A stretch of DNA of 52,566 nt from Desulfobulbus sp. (GCA_009780825.1 WQZH01000015.1:1-52566), one strand, 5' to 3'. Numbered from the stretch's first letter, positions 44,201 to 52,028 are shown. The notes: generated by a model from the letters alone, not told the origin. Translations and numbers: made by a program.

Positions 44201-45325
44201 AAGGACTTGTTGAGAGCTACCATGCGCTATTTCCCGGAACAGTTGCAAGAATTGCTGAAACGAAAATTGACCTTGAAAGGGATAGATGTTCCCCAAAAGG
44301 TTTATTGGCTGACAGCAGGAATGCTGCTCGACCCTGCGCAATACGAACTCGTGCTTTGGCGCTACATCGGCAAAGCACGGGTTCGTACCAATCACTTGCA
44401 TGCTTTTGTCAGTGAGAGGTTCGGGTACGTTGATTTGAGTAATAATTATGATTTGTCTGCCGTTACCCTTGGCAGGATGATCGAATTACTCACCCCCCAT
44501 GCCGAACTGGAAAGTCGCTCGGGTGAAGTGACAGAACCCATGCGAATAGGTGAAAGCATCTATGCCATGGTGACCCGTCTCGGTGCTCTTGCCAGCCAGG
44601 AAGCCGCTCAGGAAATCGGCCGCCTTCTGGCAGCCCCGCCCTTGAGTAAACTGAAACATGCGTTGGAAAACGCTCGGCATCAACTCAGGTTGAATCAGCG
44701 TGAAAACGCCTTCCGTTTTCTTTCCCCGCAACAAGTAGCCGCGGTGCTGTACAAGCGGGGACCGGTTGATGTGGCTGATCTCGCCGCATTAACGCTTGAT
44801 TTTCTCGACCAGATCGCTGACGAACTCCGACACGACAACGACGATGGATTCCGTGCCTTCTGGAATGTCGAAAATAAAAAACCGACTGGTAAGCGTGAAG
44901 AAAATTTGTGTCGCGACGCGCTGCTGACTCGCCTCCGCGCCCTCTTGTCCACCCTCGGTATTGATTGCCAACCAGAAGGCGATTACCCCAACGACAAACG
45001 GGCTGACATCCGGCTTTCCTGTCTCAACAAGTTCGAATTACCCATCGAAATCAAGCTCGACAACCATCGCGAACTATGGGGAGCGGCTCGAACACAGTTG
45101 ATGGCACAATATGCAAGTGCCACCAAAGCCTCTGGTCACGGGATATATCTGGTTCTTTGGTTTGGCAAAGATGATTTGCCAGCAGCCAGAGATGGCAAGA
45201 AAAAACCAGTTTCACCAGAGGAATTACGGGATCGTTTGGAGGCGCTGCTCGATCAGGAGGAGCGAAGCCGCATTTTTGTCCGGGTTTTGAATGTGAGCTG
45301 GCCGAACAATCTGTTCATGGGCTAG
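41240..45325 (+). CDS. NACHT-like STAND NTPase with C-terminal PD-(D/E)XK-like nuclease
   Basis: A 1361-residue protein. Near the N-terminus LLGEPGAGKSEAF (Walker A, 43-50) and LYLDGLDETRA (Walker B with the extra acidic residues, 88-95) identify a NACHT/STAND NTPase. Its arginine-sensor part follows (FRIACRAADWFG), then a winged-helix-like segment to about 330 (HRSIAEFLAADWLAKR). About 850 residues of helical, repeat-like sequence follow without a known domain. The end contains KRADIRLSCLN, LPIEIKLDNH and LVLWFG: D1256, E1270 and K1272 fit a PD-(D/E)XK nuclease core. STAND proteins sense a ligand through their repeats and then switch on an effector, here presumably DNA cleavage. The ATG at 41240 has AAGG upstream and lies 4 bp after the DUF4143 gene. 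Anti-phage function is inferred from architecture. Confidence 0.78.
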   Translation: MWFAPRRVIRLDKLDSDDQPNTREEKPIPLEELSGQAAWVLLGEPGAGKSEAFRQEAKEDGGEVITIAEFLSDARADVLDPMWREKTLYLDGLDETRASGGSSSTLCDIRAYLKKLGSPRFRIACRAADWFGSTDREVIADISQDGQFGVYRLDPLHIDDIKEILRQNHGISDPETFVENAREFGIDGLLDNPQTLRLLAEAIHGGQWPTTRLETFELACRKLAQEDSKPHRNLARAKPISVKEILAAAGQLCAVLLLSGKSGIALDQESVDEQFPLVDDFVLDHLAAARLAISRKLFRPASGAQERVVPSHRSIAEFLAADWLAKRIGHEGLPLGRVLNLLLGLDERTVAGLRGLYGWLALCCKQARRRLIDADPLTVVVYGDAKPMSLEDKKLLLAGLQQEAEALNHYHYRWKTTADNQFGALADKRLTSDFATILGTTGRDNTSQSKLACVLDILSGGEPIPGLEPMIRSVVFDDAWRLYIRLRALETWLKYPWSTDEVVALLDALSLGRDTADNDDLIGFLLIKLYPRDLPAEKLFRYLHPLKVHNVVGGFYRMFWRSTLPEKALDSDLPILLDQLAERADLVMPAKMEFDFDWSQMLGALISRGLQVYGDKISDGRLYAWLGIGIDGYGEINRNKEHHKTIVDWLAIHPERYKAVLALCYKHCEASGNIGLCFLKQETRLHNALLPSDIGLWHLEQASLTAHDGLAKSHFGKAVGTLFDGYGCTGLSLEKIEAWGEANPKRRHWWDQMRAWEITEWHQKAAVRKKTHEIERSEQRRNKTTEIPPHLEAIRNGTAWPGIMHELAGVWLNHYLDTHGDTIEDRFGSYCDNGSEVLEAAESGFFRCPERDDLPSVAEIINLNTSRREHFIRKPCLVGMELRWRRGESFVDCLSEEQLRRMVAFRLTYGADQEPAWFSHFVQTRPGLVAEVLIAYASAAFKSKQDYVHSLYALANDDTYRAVAELALMPLLTSFPVRIKSTLLPYLKDLLRATMRYFPEQLQELLKRKLTLKGIDVPQKVYWLTAGMLLDPAQYELVLWRYIGKARVRTNHLHAFVSERFGYVDLSNNYDLSAVTLGRMIELLTPHAELESRSGEVTEPMRIGESIYAMVTRLGALASQEAAQEIGRLLAAPPLSKLKHALENARHQLRLNQRENAFRFLSPQQVAAVLYKRGPVDVADLAALTLDFLDQIADELRHDNDDGFRAFWNVENKKPTGKREENLCRDALLTRLRALLSTLGIDCQPEGDYPNDKRADIRLSCLNKFELPIEIKLDNHRELWGAARTQLMAQYASATKASGHGIYLVLWFGKDDLPAARDGKKKPVSPEELRDRLEALLDQEERSRIFVRVLNVSWPNNLFMG

Positions 45326-45340
45326 CCCACCCTGTCCGCT

Positions 45341-45517
45341 GCCCAAATCGCTGGCGCGGCTTGCAGCGCCAGCCTGTAGCAGGCATCCGAAAAAACGCAA
45401 GGTGGTGATCATTGGCCTGGACTCGATGAACGTCCCACCCATGGCAAACAACAATTGGTCCTGTTTCACGGGTATTACGAGCAGTACATGTACCATTCGC
45501 TGTTGGTGTTCGATGGT
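45341..45517 (+). mobile_element. IS1380-type transposase remnant, frameshifted
   Basis: One frame reads SLARLAAPACSRHPKKRKVV, then IIGLDSMN. After a one-base loss the next frame reads PTHGKQQLVLFHGYYEQYMY and HSLLVFDG. This matches the D-x-T-D-D-P-x-H-G-x-Q ... F-H-G-Y-Y block of IS1380 transposases. Both ends are missing, and the remnant stops just before the panB stop codon. It is a decayed insertion. Confidence 0.72.
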
Positions 45518-45528
45518 ATCGCCGCCGT

Positions 45529-46371
45529 TCAATACAACCGCATCAGCTTGTCCATCTCTTCCGCTTTCATGGTAAAGCTATGGGCTTCGTCCGGAAAGGC
45601 GCGGCTTTCCACCTCCGCCCTGTACTGGGTCAGAGCCGCGACGACCTGCTCGCCGATCTTGGCGTACTGCTTGACGAATTTGGGGGTAAATCGGTCATAG
45701 AGGCCGATCAGGTCGTGGATGACCAGCACTTGGCCGTCGCAGCCCGGACCGGCGCCGATGCCGATGGTGGGAATGGAGATCGCCTTGGTGATGTGCTCGG
45801 CCAGGGGCGCGGGAATGGCTTCGAGCACGATGGAAAAGCAGCCGGCCTCCTCCAGGGCGCGGGCATCGTCAATCAGTTGCCGGGCCGCATCGGCGTTCTT
45901 GCCCTGGACCTTGAAGCCGCCGAGGCTGGTGGCGGTCTGCGGCGTCAGGCCGATATGGCCCTGCACCGGGATGCCGGCGCGGACGGTGGCTGCCACTATC
46001 GGAGCCATATCCACGCCGCCTTCAATCTTGACCGCATCGGCCCGGCCCTCCTTGAGCAGGCGGTTGGCGTTGTTGATGGCCTCGGGAATGGAGCTGTTGC
46101 AGGAGCCGAAAGGCATGTCGGTGACCACCAGGGCATGCTCGATCCCCCGCGCCACCGCCTTGGAATGGTGCAGCATGTCTTCCATGGTCACCGAGACCGT
46201 GTCTGGATATCCCAGCACCACCATGCCCAGGCTGTCGCCCACCAGGGCGATGTCGATCCCGGCGGTGTCCGCCATCTTGGCCCAGGAATAGTCGTAGGCG
46301 GTGATCACCGAAATGGGCGTACCGTTTTTACGATTGCGAATGTCCGGGATAGTCAGCTTCTTGGGGTGCAT
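45529..46371 (-). CDS. panB: Ketopantoate hydroxymethyltransferase PanB
   Basis: A 280-residue TIM-barrel enzyme that transfers a hydroxymethyl group from methylene-tetrahydrofolate to 2-ketoisovalerate, the first committed step of pantothenate and CoA synthesis. Landmarks are ITAYDYSWAKMADTAGID, VGDSLGMVVLGY (metal ligand Asp), DMPFGSC, KIEGG, QGHIGLTPQ, and IPTIGIGAGPGCDGQVLV. The ATG at 46371 has CCAGGAGATCCC upstream and lies inside the end of panE (19 bp overlap). The last 141 bp (45529-45669) are repeated at 39687-39827, and the stop codon touches a transposase remnant, so an insertion has taken place exactly at this 3' end without destroying the gene. Confidence 0.96.
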   Translation of the reverse strand: MHPKKLTIPDIRNRKNGTPISVITAYDYSWAKMADTAGIDIALVGDSLGMVVLGYPDTVSVTMEDMLHHSKAVARGIEHALVVTDMPFGSCNSSIPEAINNANRLLKEGRADAVKIEGGVDMAPIVAATVRAGIPVQGHIGLTPQTATSLGGFKVQGKNADAARQLIDDARALEEAGCFSIVLEAIPAPLAEHITKAISIPTIGIGAGPGCDGQVLVIHDLIGLYDRFTPKFVKQYAKIGEQVVAALTQYRAEVESRAFPDEAHSFTMKAEEMDKLMRLY

Positions 46372-47333
46372 GGGATCTCCTGGGATGAGGTGGCGGGAGA
46401 AAACGGTTCGATCCGATGAGAAACGGTGGTTTCCAAGGCCTTGATCAGGCGGGTGAGCAACAGATTGATCGGGGTGGGGATGCCCAGTTCCTGTCCCTTG
46501 GCGGCAATGGCGCCGTTAATGGCGTCAATCTCGGTGGGAGCGCCCCGGAGAATGTCTTGGAGCATGGAGGCCCGGTTGGTGGCGGTCAGGGTGCATACCT
46601 GCTTGACCCTGTCCACTTGCCGGCCGCCGGGTAAGTCGATGCGTAGCGCCCGGGCCACGGCCTCGGCCTCGGCCACGGCCTCGGTCAGCAGCGCTTCGCA
46701 TTCCGGCACCAGGACAAGCGCACCGTTGGGGACCCGCAACAGGGCGACGAGGGCATTGATCCCGACGTTGACGAGCAGCTTGGACCACAGCAGGGTAGTG
46801 ATATCGTCGGCAACGCGGGTTTCGATGCCCGCCCGGTTGAAGAGGTCGGCCACGGCCTCAAGCCGCCCGCTCTGACCGGGGCCGCAACCGAGCACCGTGG
46901 GGCCGCAGCCGGCATGGCGGACATGTCCGGGGGCCAGCAAAGTGCTCGCCTGGAGGGTAACGCCGGCGGCTGCCCGGTCCGCGCCCACGGCAGCGGCAAG
47001 CCGCTCCAGATTGCCGAGCCCGTTTTGCAGGGTCAGCGCCAAGCCATCTTGAGTCAGGAATTGACCAGCCGTGGCTGCCGCCGCTTCGGTGGACCGGGCC
47101 TTGGTACAGATGAGTGCCAGGTCGGCCCGCCAGTTGTCTGCCATGGGTTTGGTCAGAACCGTGACGGCGGTCCGGCGGATCGAGCCGTCCAGGGCGATGA
47201 ACTTCAGCCCCTGGTCGTTGATCGTGCGGGCATGGTCCGCATTGGTGGTGAGCAGGCGAAGGTGCGCATGGGAGGCGAGCAGGGTCGCAAACAGACCGCC
47301 CATGGCGCCGGCGCCGATGATCAGAATCTCCAT
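46353..47333 (-). CDS. panE: 2-dehydropantoate 2-reductase PanE
   Basis: A 326-residue NADPH-dependent reductase that converts ketopantoate, the PanB product, to pantoate. It has an N-terminal Rossmann motif (LIIGAGAMGGLFA), the catalytic Lys in LLWSKLLVNVGINAL, and the C-terminal domain with NRASMLQDILRGAPTEIDAINGAI, whose Ser/Asn/Glu residues bind substrate. The ATG at 47333 gives the standard N-terminus; GGAGAGGAGC lies just upstream. It overlaps panB by 19 bp, so both steps are produced in step with each other. panC and panD are not in the window. Confidence 0.95.
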   Translation of the reverse strand: MEILIIGAGAMGGLFATLLASHAHLRLLTTNADHARTINDQGLKFIALDGSIRRTAVTVLTKPMADNWRADLALICTKARSTEAAAATAGQFLTQDGLALTLQNGLGNLERLAAAVGADRAAAGVTLQASTLLAPGHVRHAGCGPTVLGCGPGQSGRLEAVADLFNRAGIETRVADDITTLLWSKLLVNVGINALVALLRVPNGALVLVPECEALLTEAVAEAEAVARALRIDLPGGRQVDRVKQVCTLTATNRASMLQDILRGAPTEIDAINGAIAAKGQELGIPTPINLLLTRLIKALETTVSHRIEPFSPATSSQEIPCTPRS

Positions 47334-47551
47334 GCTCCTCTCCTTCCGGTCGGGATTGCGGTCAGTTATCCGCGCCGTCCGCCATGCAGGCAGCGTTTCC
47401 GCTGGCGACAGTTATAAACCAACGACCAAAAAGGTCAACACCGAACCAGACCCTTGCGGCCGGGAGGTTGGAGTTTGTACTGGCGGCCATCTCAAATTCC
47501 AGTCAATATGATCAGGCGACCATGTTATCCGCCCCATTGCCCGGAGGTTTT

Positions 47552-47818
47552 ATGTATCTTTTCATCTGGCGTCACAGCAAACATTTTTCCAGTTGGTCCA
47601 TGCTCGATGAGCCGCACATTTACAGGGAAAACTATCTCCGGGCCGACGTCACCGTGCTGGCGCCATATCTGGAGGAGGCACTGGCGATCCTGGCCCGGAG
47701 CGGAGATTGGAATGTCGATGAACTGCAACGGGTTCGACCCGAGATCATCCCGCTGGATGAGTCCCGGATCGTCATCAGCCACGTTGACGGCCGGGAAGCT
47801 GCGGGCGCGGATTTTTGA
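47552..47818 (+). CDS. Hypothetical small protein
   Basis: An 88-residue soluble protein of no recognised family: MYLFIWRHSKHFSSWSMLDE, then a helical, acidic middle (YLEEALAILARSGDWNVDEL) and a C-terminal strand pair (IIPLDESRIVISHVDG). CCCGGAGGTTTT directly before the ATG at 47552 is an excellent ribosome site and the reason for choosing it over the ATG 30 bp upstream. It is divergent from panE and may be cotranscribed with nothing else; the next gene has its own promoter. Confidence 0.6.
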   Translation: MYLFIWRHSKHFSSWSMLDEPHIYRENYLRADVTVLAPYLEEALAILARSGDWNVDELQRVRPEIIPLDESRIVISHVDGREAAGADF

Positions 47819-47863
47819 GGCCATCGCCATCGCCGGCCACTGCATCCCGTGCGCGTTCTTTGC

Positions 47864-47891
47864 TTGACAGCCGGCTGTGCGACTCTATATG
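47864..47891 (+). promoter_or_regulatory. Sigma-70 promoter with about 200-nt leader
   Basis: A perfect TTGACA (47864-47869) and TATATG (47886-47891) are 16 bp apart. The transcript would carry a leader of about 200 nt before the gene at 48103, including a CCGGG/CCCGG hairpin near 48066-48086. A 79-codon frame in the leader has no ribosome site. Confidence 0.6.
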
Positions 47892-48102
47892 TAGGTTTTG
47901 GCAATCAGGCGGCTGCTGACAGGTTTATTGCCGCAATTCGTTGTGGGGCAGGATGTCTCGATCTGCGGGAGCGATTGCGCCTGGTCGGCAAAGGCGGCCC
48001 GCCAGCCGAGATAAACGGGACAGCCCATTGGGAGACGCCGATGTTGGGCATTTATGCCATCCGTCCGGGTAGCCAAAACTCCCGGTGATCAGGAGACAGT
48101 TG

Positions 48103-48981
48103 ATGGTATTGCGTCCTTTTCCCCTGCGCATGTTTTTTTTCATCTGCTTGATGTGCGCCCTTGCCGTGCCGGCATGGGCCGGGGATACGATCACCTGGAT
48201 GGAAGCCGCCATGTCGCCGTATCTGATCCAAGACGGTGTCCATAAAAAACAGGGCTACGGCGACGTCATTACCCGGATCATTCAGGGAGAATTGACCGAA
48301 TACGAGCATGGCGAGATGGTCGCCAGTGTCACCCGCCAGCTCTATAGACTCAAGCAAGGAGAAAAGGTCTGTAGCATCGGTCTGTTCCGGAATCCGGAAC
48401 GAGAAGAATTCATCTATTTTTCCCTGCCCAGCTTTCTGACCCTGCCGGCGGTCATCATCATCAAGAAAGAGTCACAGGCGCGGTTTGGCAACAAAACCAC
48501 CGTGCGGTTGGCCGATATCTTAAACGACAAGAGCATGATGATCGGGTTGAGCAAAGACCGGTCCTACGGTATCGACACGGACGCCATCCTGAGCAAATAC
48601 TATGGCGGGGGCAATATCCTCGAACTGACCGGACCGGAACTGTCGCTCAACTTGTTCAAAATGCTGATGAAAGGCCGATTGGACGGTGTCATCGCCCTGC
48701 CCGACGAAGCGCTCTATTTGGCCGAACAGATGGGGATCAGAGCCCAGTTGGCCACCTTGGCCATCGAGGAAAATCAAACCGGCCACGATTCGTGGCTGAG
48801 TTCGGTGGGTTGCGCGAAAACCCCCTGGGGCAAGGCCGTTATCGACAAAATCAATGCGATCCTCATCAAACAACGACCCACCGAGCGCTACCGTTCCGCC
48901 TACGAACGATGGCTTGATCCCAATGCCATTGAACAGTACCGTCGGGTGTACCGGGAGTTTTTTTTGCGGGAAACGTTTTAG
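48103..48981 (+). CDS. Periplasmic solute-binding-protein-like protein
   Basis: A 292-residue exported protein: signal peptide up to AVPAWAGD, then a two-lobe fold resembling the family 3 solute-binding proteins (TIGR02285 type). Typical parts are ITWMEAAMSPYLI at the mature N-terminus, GVHKKQGYGDVITRII, YFSLPSFLTLPAVIIIKKES and ADILNDKSMMIGLSKDRSYG. No permease or ATPase gene is nearby, so it may serve as a sensor or orphan binding protein, not as part of a transporter. CAGGAGACAGTTG before the ATG at 48103 fixes the start; the 18 bp of open frame upstream has no such site. The ligand cannot be read. Confidence 0.78.
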   Translation: MVLRPFPLRMFFFICLMCALAVPAWAGDTITWMEAAMSPYLIQDGVHKKQGYGDVITRIIQGELTEYEHGEMVASVTRQLYRLKQGEKVCSIGLFRNPEREEFIYFSLPSFLTLPAVIIIKKESQARFGNKTTVRLADILNDKSMMIGLSKDRSYGIDTDAILSKYYGGGNILELTGPELSLNLFKMLMKGRLDGVIALPDEALYLAEQMGIRAQLATLAIEENQTGHDSWLSSVGCAKTPWGKAVIDKINAILIKQRPTERYRSAYERWLDPNAIEQYRRVYREFFLRETF

Positions 48982-49196
48982 CCGGACCCCTATCCTCTCG
49001 GTTTCTGTCGGAACGGATGGGGGAAACAAGATGCCGGCTCAACGATCCCCCGGACAAACCGACGGAAGGTGGGTATTGTGGAAGGATGATTGCCTGTCAA
49101 GCCGCCAAGGGCAGGCCAGATCGTCGACAGCGATGCCGGACCGCTGGCCTCCGCGCGCCGGAATACAGAGAGCCTCCATACATCCAGGTCTTGCCC

Positions 49197-49961
49197 ATGC
49201 AGAAGATCACTCCAGAGAGCGACAATATCTACGCCGCTGCCGCTGCCCTGCTCAAGGCCGCAAGAAAGGCGATGGCCCTGACCGGAGCCGGTATTTCAGT
49301 GGGGAGCGGTATCCCCGACTTCCGGAGTCCGGGCGGTCTGTGGACCGTTTTCTCTCCAGAGGAATACGCCACCGTCGAGGTATTCCGGCGCGATCCCGCC
49401 AAGGCCTGGGAACTCTTTCGGGCCATGGGCAAGGTGTTGGTCGGCAAGCGGGCCAACGCCGCCCACCACGCCCTGGCCGAGATCGAACGCCAGGGGTGGC
49501 TGCAGGGCGTGGTGACGCAAAACATTGACAGTCTTCACCAGCAGGCCGGCAGCCGCATGGTCTTCGAAATCCATGGCGACCATCGGCATCTCCACTGCCT
49601 GCAGTGCGGCGAGATCGTGCCGATTGTCCCCGATCATTTTCAATCGGCCGATATACCGCGTTGCACCAGATGCGGTTATCCCTTGAAGCCGAACGTGGTG
49701 CTTTTTGGCGAAGCGGTCCGTGACCTTGACGCCATCCATGCCTGCATTGCCGATTGCGAGGTGTTGCTGGTCATCGGCACCTCGGGTCAGGTTTATCCGG
49801 CTGCTGCGCTCCCCACGCTAGTGCGGCAGCGTGGAGGCCGGATTCTGGAATTCAACCGGGAACCCGCCCTCCACGCCGTCACCGGGCGAGACGATTTTCT
49901 TTTTCAGGGAGATGTCCTGGACACCTTGCCGGCATTTGCCGCCGCCTGCCGCCGTGCCTGA
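49197..49961 (+). CDS. Sirtuin, NAD-dependent protein deacylase
   Basis: A 254-residue SIR2-family enzyme that removes acyl groups from lysines using NAD and forms nicotinamide and O-acyl-ADP-ribose. The NAD-binding TGAGISVGSGIPDFRSPGGLW is at 29-49, TQNIDSLHQQAG with the catalytic-loop residues follows, and IHGDHRHLHC contains the catalytic His. Two CxxC pairs (CLQC, CTRC) hold the structural zinc, and then come KPNVVLFGE and GTSGQVYPAA. The Tyr and Arg that mark CobB/SIRT5-type desuccinylases are not evident, so it looks like a general deacetylase. The ATG at 49197 (AGGTCTTGCCC upstream) gives the normal length. Confidence 0.93.
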   Translation: MQKITPESDNIYAAAAALLKAARKAMALTGAGISVGSGIPDFRSPGGLWTVFSPEEYATVEVFRRDPAKAWELFRAMGKVLVGKRANAAHHALAEIERQGWLQGVVTQNIDSLHQQAGSRMVFEIHGDHRHLHCLQCGEIVPIVPDHFQSADIPRCTRCGYPLKPNVVLFGEAVRDLDAIHACIADCEVLLVIGTSGQVYPAAALPTLVRQRGGRILEFNREPALHAVTGRDDFLFQGDVLDTLPAFAAACRRA

Positions 49962-50077
49962 GCAATCCAGCCCCGCCGTTTTCGAGACTCCCCGGACAGT
50001 GCCGCCCCGGAAAAATACATGAGGCCGCCAGAGGTTCCGGACACCCATGCCGCTGCCCGGGAAAGCAGAGGATGACC

Positions 50078-50106
50078 TTGCGTTTACGGATTATTTGTTG
50101 TATATT
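50078..50106 (+). promoter_or_regulatory. Sigma-70 promoter of the helicase leader
   Basis: TTGCGT (50078-50083) and TATATT (50101-50106) are 17 bp apart; the predicted start is near 50113, about 260 bp before the helicase ATG. Confidence 0.6.
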
Positions 50107-50112
50107 CTATTT

Positions 50113-50193
50113 CGTTTGACCTGCGTAATTGATCCAGTCACGGTGCGATCTGGCGCCGGACAGTTGCCTGACCCATCCGGTCAGGCCTTTTTT
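50113..50193 (+). ncRNA. Short leader RNA or sRNA ending at a terminator before the helicase gene
   Basis: From the predicted start an RNA of about 80 nt would run to a strong terminator: GCCTGACC/GGTCAGGC (50166-50186, 5-nt loop) followed by C and six T residues. A terminator 180 bp ahead of a DEAD-box helicase gene, with no gene in between, suggests attenuation of the helicase or a separate small RNA. The remaining leader up to 50372 has no other gene. Confidence 0.5.
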
Positions 50194-50372
50194 GTTGTAG
50201 ACGTCCGCACAATATCCGACTTGTACCAAGCAAAGTCGCCAGCGGCCGAGTTTGACAGTCGGGCTCTTCTCTTCCTGGATGGGGTCATCTGTTAACGGAC
50301 AACAGGGACAACCGCCGCAAGCATTATTCACCCCAGGATTATCATGACAACATCGCTCAGAGGAGAAGCCCT

Positions 50373-52028
50373 ATGCCTACGACTTTCGCCGATTTTGGCC
50401 TGCACCCCGACTTGGTGCAGACCGTTGCCGAACTCGGATTCGCCGAACCCACCCCTATCCAACAAACCGCTATCCCTCTGTTGCTCAGCGGCAGGGATCT
50501 GATCGGCCAGGCTCAAACCGGCACCGGCAAGACCGCCGCCTTCGGGTTGCCCGTGCTGCACGGGATCAATCCCGCCCTTCGGGAGATCCAAGCCCTGGTC
50601 CTGGCTCCGACCCGTGAACTGGCCATCCAGGTGGCCGACTCCCTCGACCGCTACGGCCGTCAGCGGAATATCTCCGTGCTCGCCCTGTACGGTGGTCAGT
50701 CCTATCTGCAGCAATATCGCAGTCTCCGGCAGGGGGCCGCGGTTGTCGTCGGCACTCCCGGCCGCTTGCTCGATTTGGCCGAAAACGGCGCCCTCAACCT
50801 TGCCACGGTCAGGACCGTGGTGCTCGACGAAGCCGACGAAATGCTCAGCATGGGATTCATCGAAGACATTGAACGCATTTTTGAGCGCATTCCGGCCGAG
50901 CGGCAAACCATGCTTTTTTCCGCCACCATCTCCAAGCGGGTCCAGGACCTCTCCCACCGCTATCTGCGTACGCCGGAATCGGTGTCCGTCACCCCCAAAC
51001 AGCTGACCGGCACCACCATTGCCCAGCGCTACTATCTGGTCAACCAGCAGGACAAGGTGGCGGCTCTGACCCGATTGTTTGAAATGGAAACGATTGACAG
51101 TGCCTTGATCTTTGTCCGCACCCGGCTGGGTACCGGAGAGTTGGCCAACCAACTGACCGCGCGCGGTTTCTCCGCGGAAGCCCTCAACGGCGATCTCAGT
51201 CAGGAGGCGCGCATTCAGGTGCTGACCCGTTACCGTAATGGTCAGATCAAGGTTCTGGTGGCCACCGATGTCGCCGCCCGCGGGCTGGACATCGACGACA
51301 TCTCCCATGTATTTAATTTTGATCTGCCCGACGACCCGGAAGTCTATGTGCACCGCGTTGGCCGAACCGGCCGCGCCGGCCGGAACGGCATCGCCATCTC
51401 CCTGCTTACCGCCAAAGATCGCTGGCAGTTGAGGCGGATCGAGGATCTCACTCACTTCAGGCTGGAAAAAGCCGAGCTGCCGAGCATTCAGCAGATCGAA
51501 AACCACCGCCAGGCCTTGCTGATGGAGCAGTTGGAGGTCTGGATCCGGCGCGGTCGCTGCCGCCGGGAGAGGGAAGTGGTGGAGATGCTGATGCAGGCCG
51601 GCCACCAGCCGGAAGACATAGCCGCGGCGGCCCTGAAGCTGGCCCGGGGTGACGAGAAAAAGCGGCCCATCGAGCCCATCATGCCGATCAAAGAGGAACA
51701 GTTCCGCTCGCGGGAACGAAAAAGCGCGCGTCCTTCCAGCCGCGATGCCCATGCCGGCCCGACATCGCCAATCCGCCGCCGGCCAGATCGTGACCAGGAC
51801 ATGGTGCCGCTCAAGCTCGACATCGGTCGCGCGGACAGCATAGGCGTCAACCATGTGGTGGCTTCCCTGGCCCATTATGCCGGCATCAATTCCGGCCAAC
51901 TGGGCAAGATCCGGCTGGAAGCCCACCACACCCTGGTTGATGTGCCCGAGCCGCTGGTCGGCCGGCTGCTCGCGAAAAACGGTGCCTATCGGATCGGCCG
52001 GCGCACCGTGAACCTGGAGCGGGCCTGA
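50373..52028 (+). CDS. deaD: DEAD-box RNA helicase, DeaD/CsdA type
   Basis: A 551-residue ATP-dependent RNA helicase. It has the Q motif (FADFGL..., PTPIQQ), motif I AQTGTGKT, PTRELA, TPGRL, DEAD in VVLDEADEML, SAT, and the second domain with ARGLD and HRVGRTGRAG. After residue 370 follow a helical dimerisation-like segment and a basic linker (RSRERKSARPSSRDAH). The last 75 residues are a DbpA-type RNA-binding domain (VPLKLDIGRADSIGVNHVV ... GRRTVNLERA), which targets rRNA or structured RNA. The role is ribosome assembly or mRNA decay at low temperature. GAGGAGAAGCCCT lies before the ATG. The long leader with an internal terminator points to RNA-level control. Confidence 0.93.
   Translation: MPTTFADFGLHPDLVQTVAELGFAEPTPIQQTAIPLLLSGRDLIGQAQTGTGKTAAFGLPVLHGINPALREIQALVLAPTRELAIQVADSLDRYGRQRNISVLALYGGQSYLQQYRSLRQGAAVVVGTPGRLLDLAENGALNLATVRTVVLDEADEMLSMGFIEDIERIFERIPAERQTMLFSATISKRVQDLSHRYLRTPESVSVTPKQLTGTTIAQRYYLVNQQDKVAALTRLFEMETIDSALIFVRTRLGTGELANQLTARGFSAEALNGDLSQEARIQVLTRYRNGQIKVLVATDVAARGLDIDDISHVFNFDLPDDPEVYVHRVGRTGRAGRNGIAISLLTAKDRWQLRRIEDLTHFRLEKAELPSIQQIENHRQALLMEQLEVWIRRGRCRREREVVEMLMQAGHQPEDIAAAALKLARGDEKKRPIEPIMPIKEEQFRSRERKSARPSSRDAHAGPTSPIRRRPDRDQDMVPLKLDIGRADSIGVNHVVASLAHYAGINSGQLGKIRLEAHHTLVDVPEPLVGRLLAKNGAYRIGRRTVNLERA

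Noticed and set aside
47849..48088. 79-codon frame in the leader of the solute-binding-protein gene
   Set aside because: The promoter TTGACA/TATATG lies inside it and there is no ribosome site.
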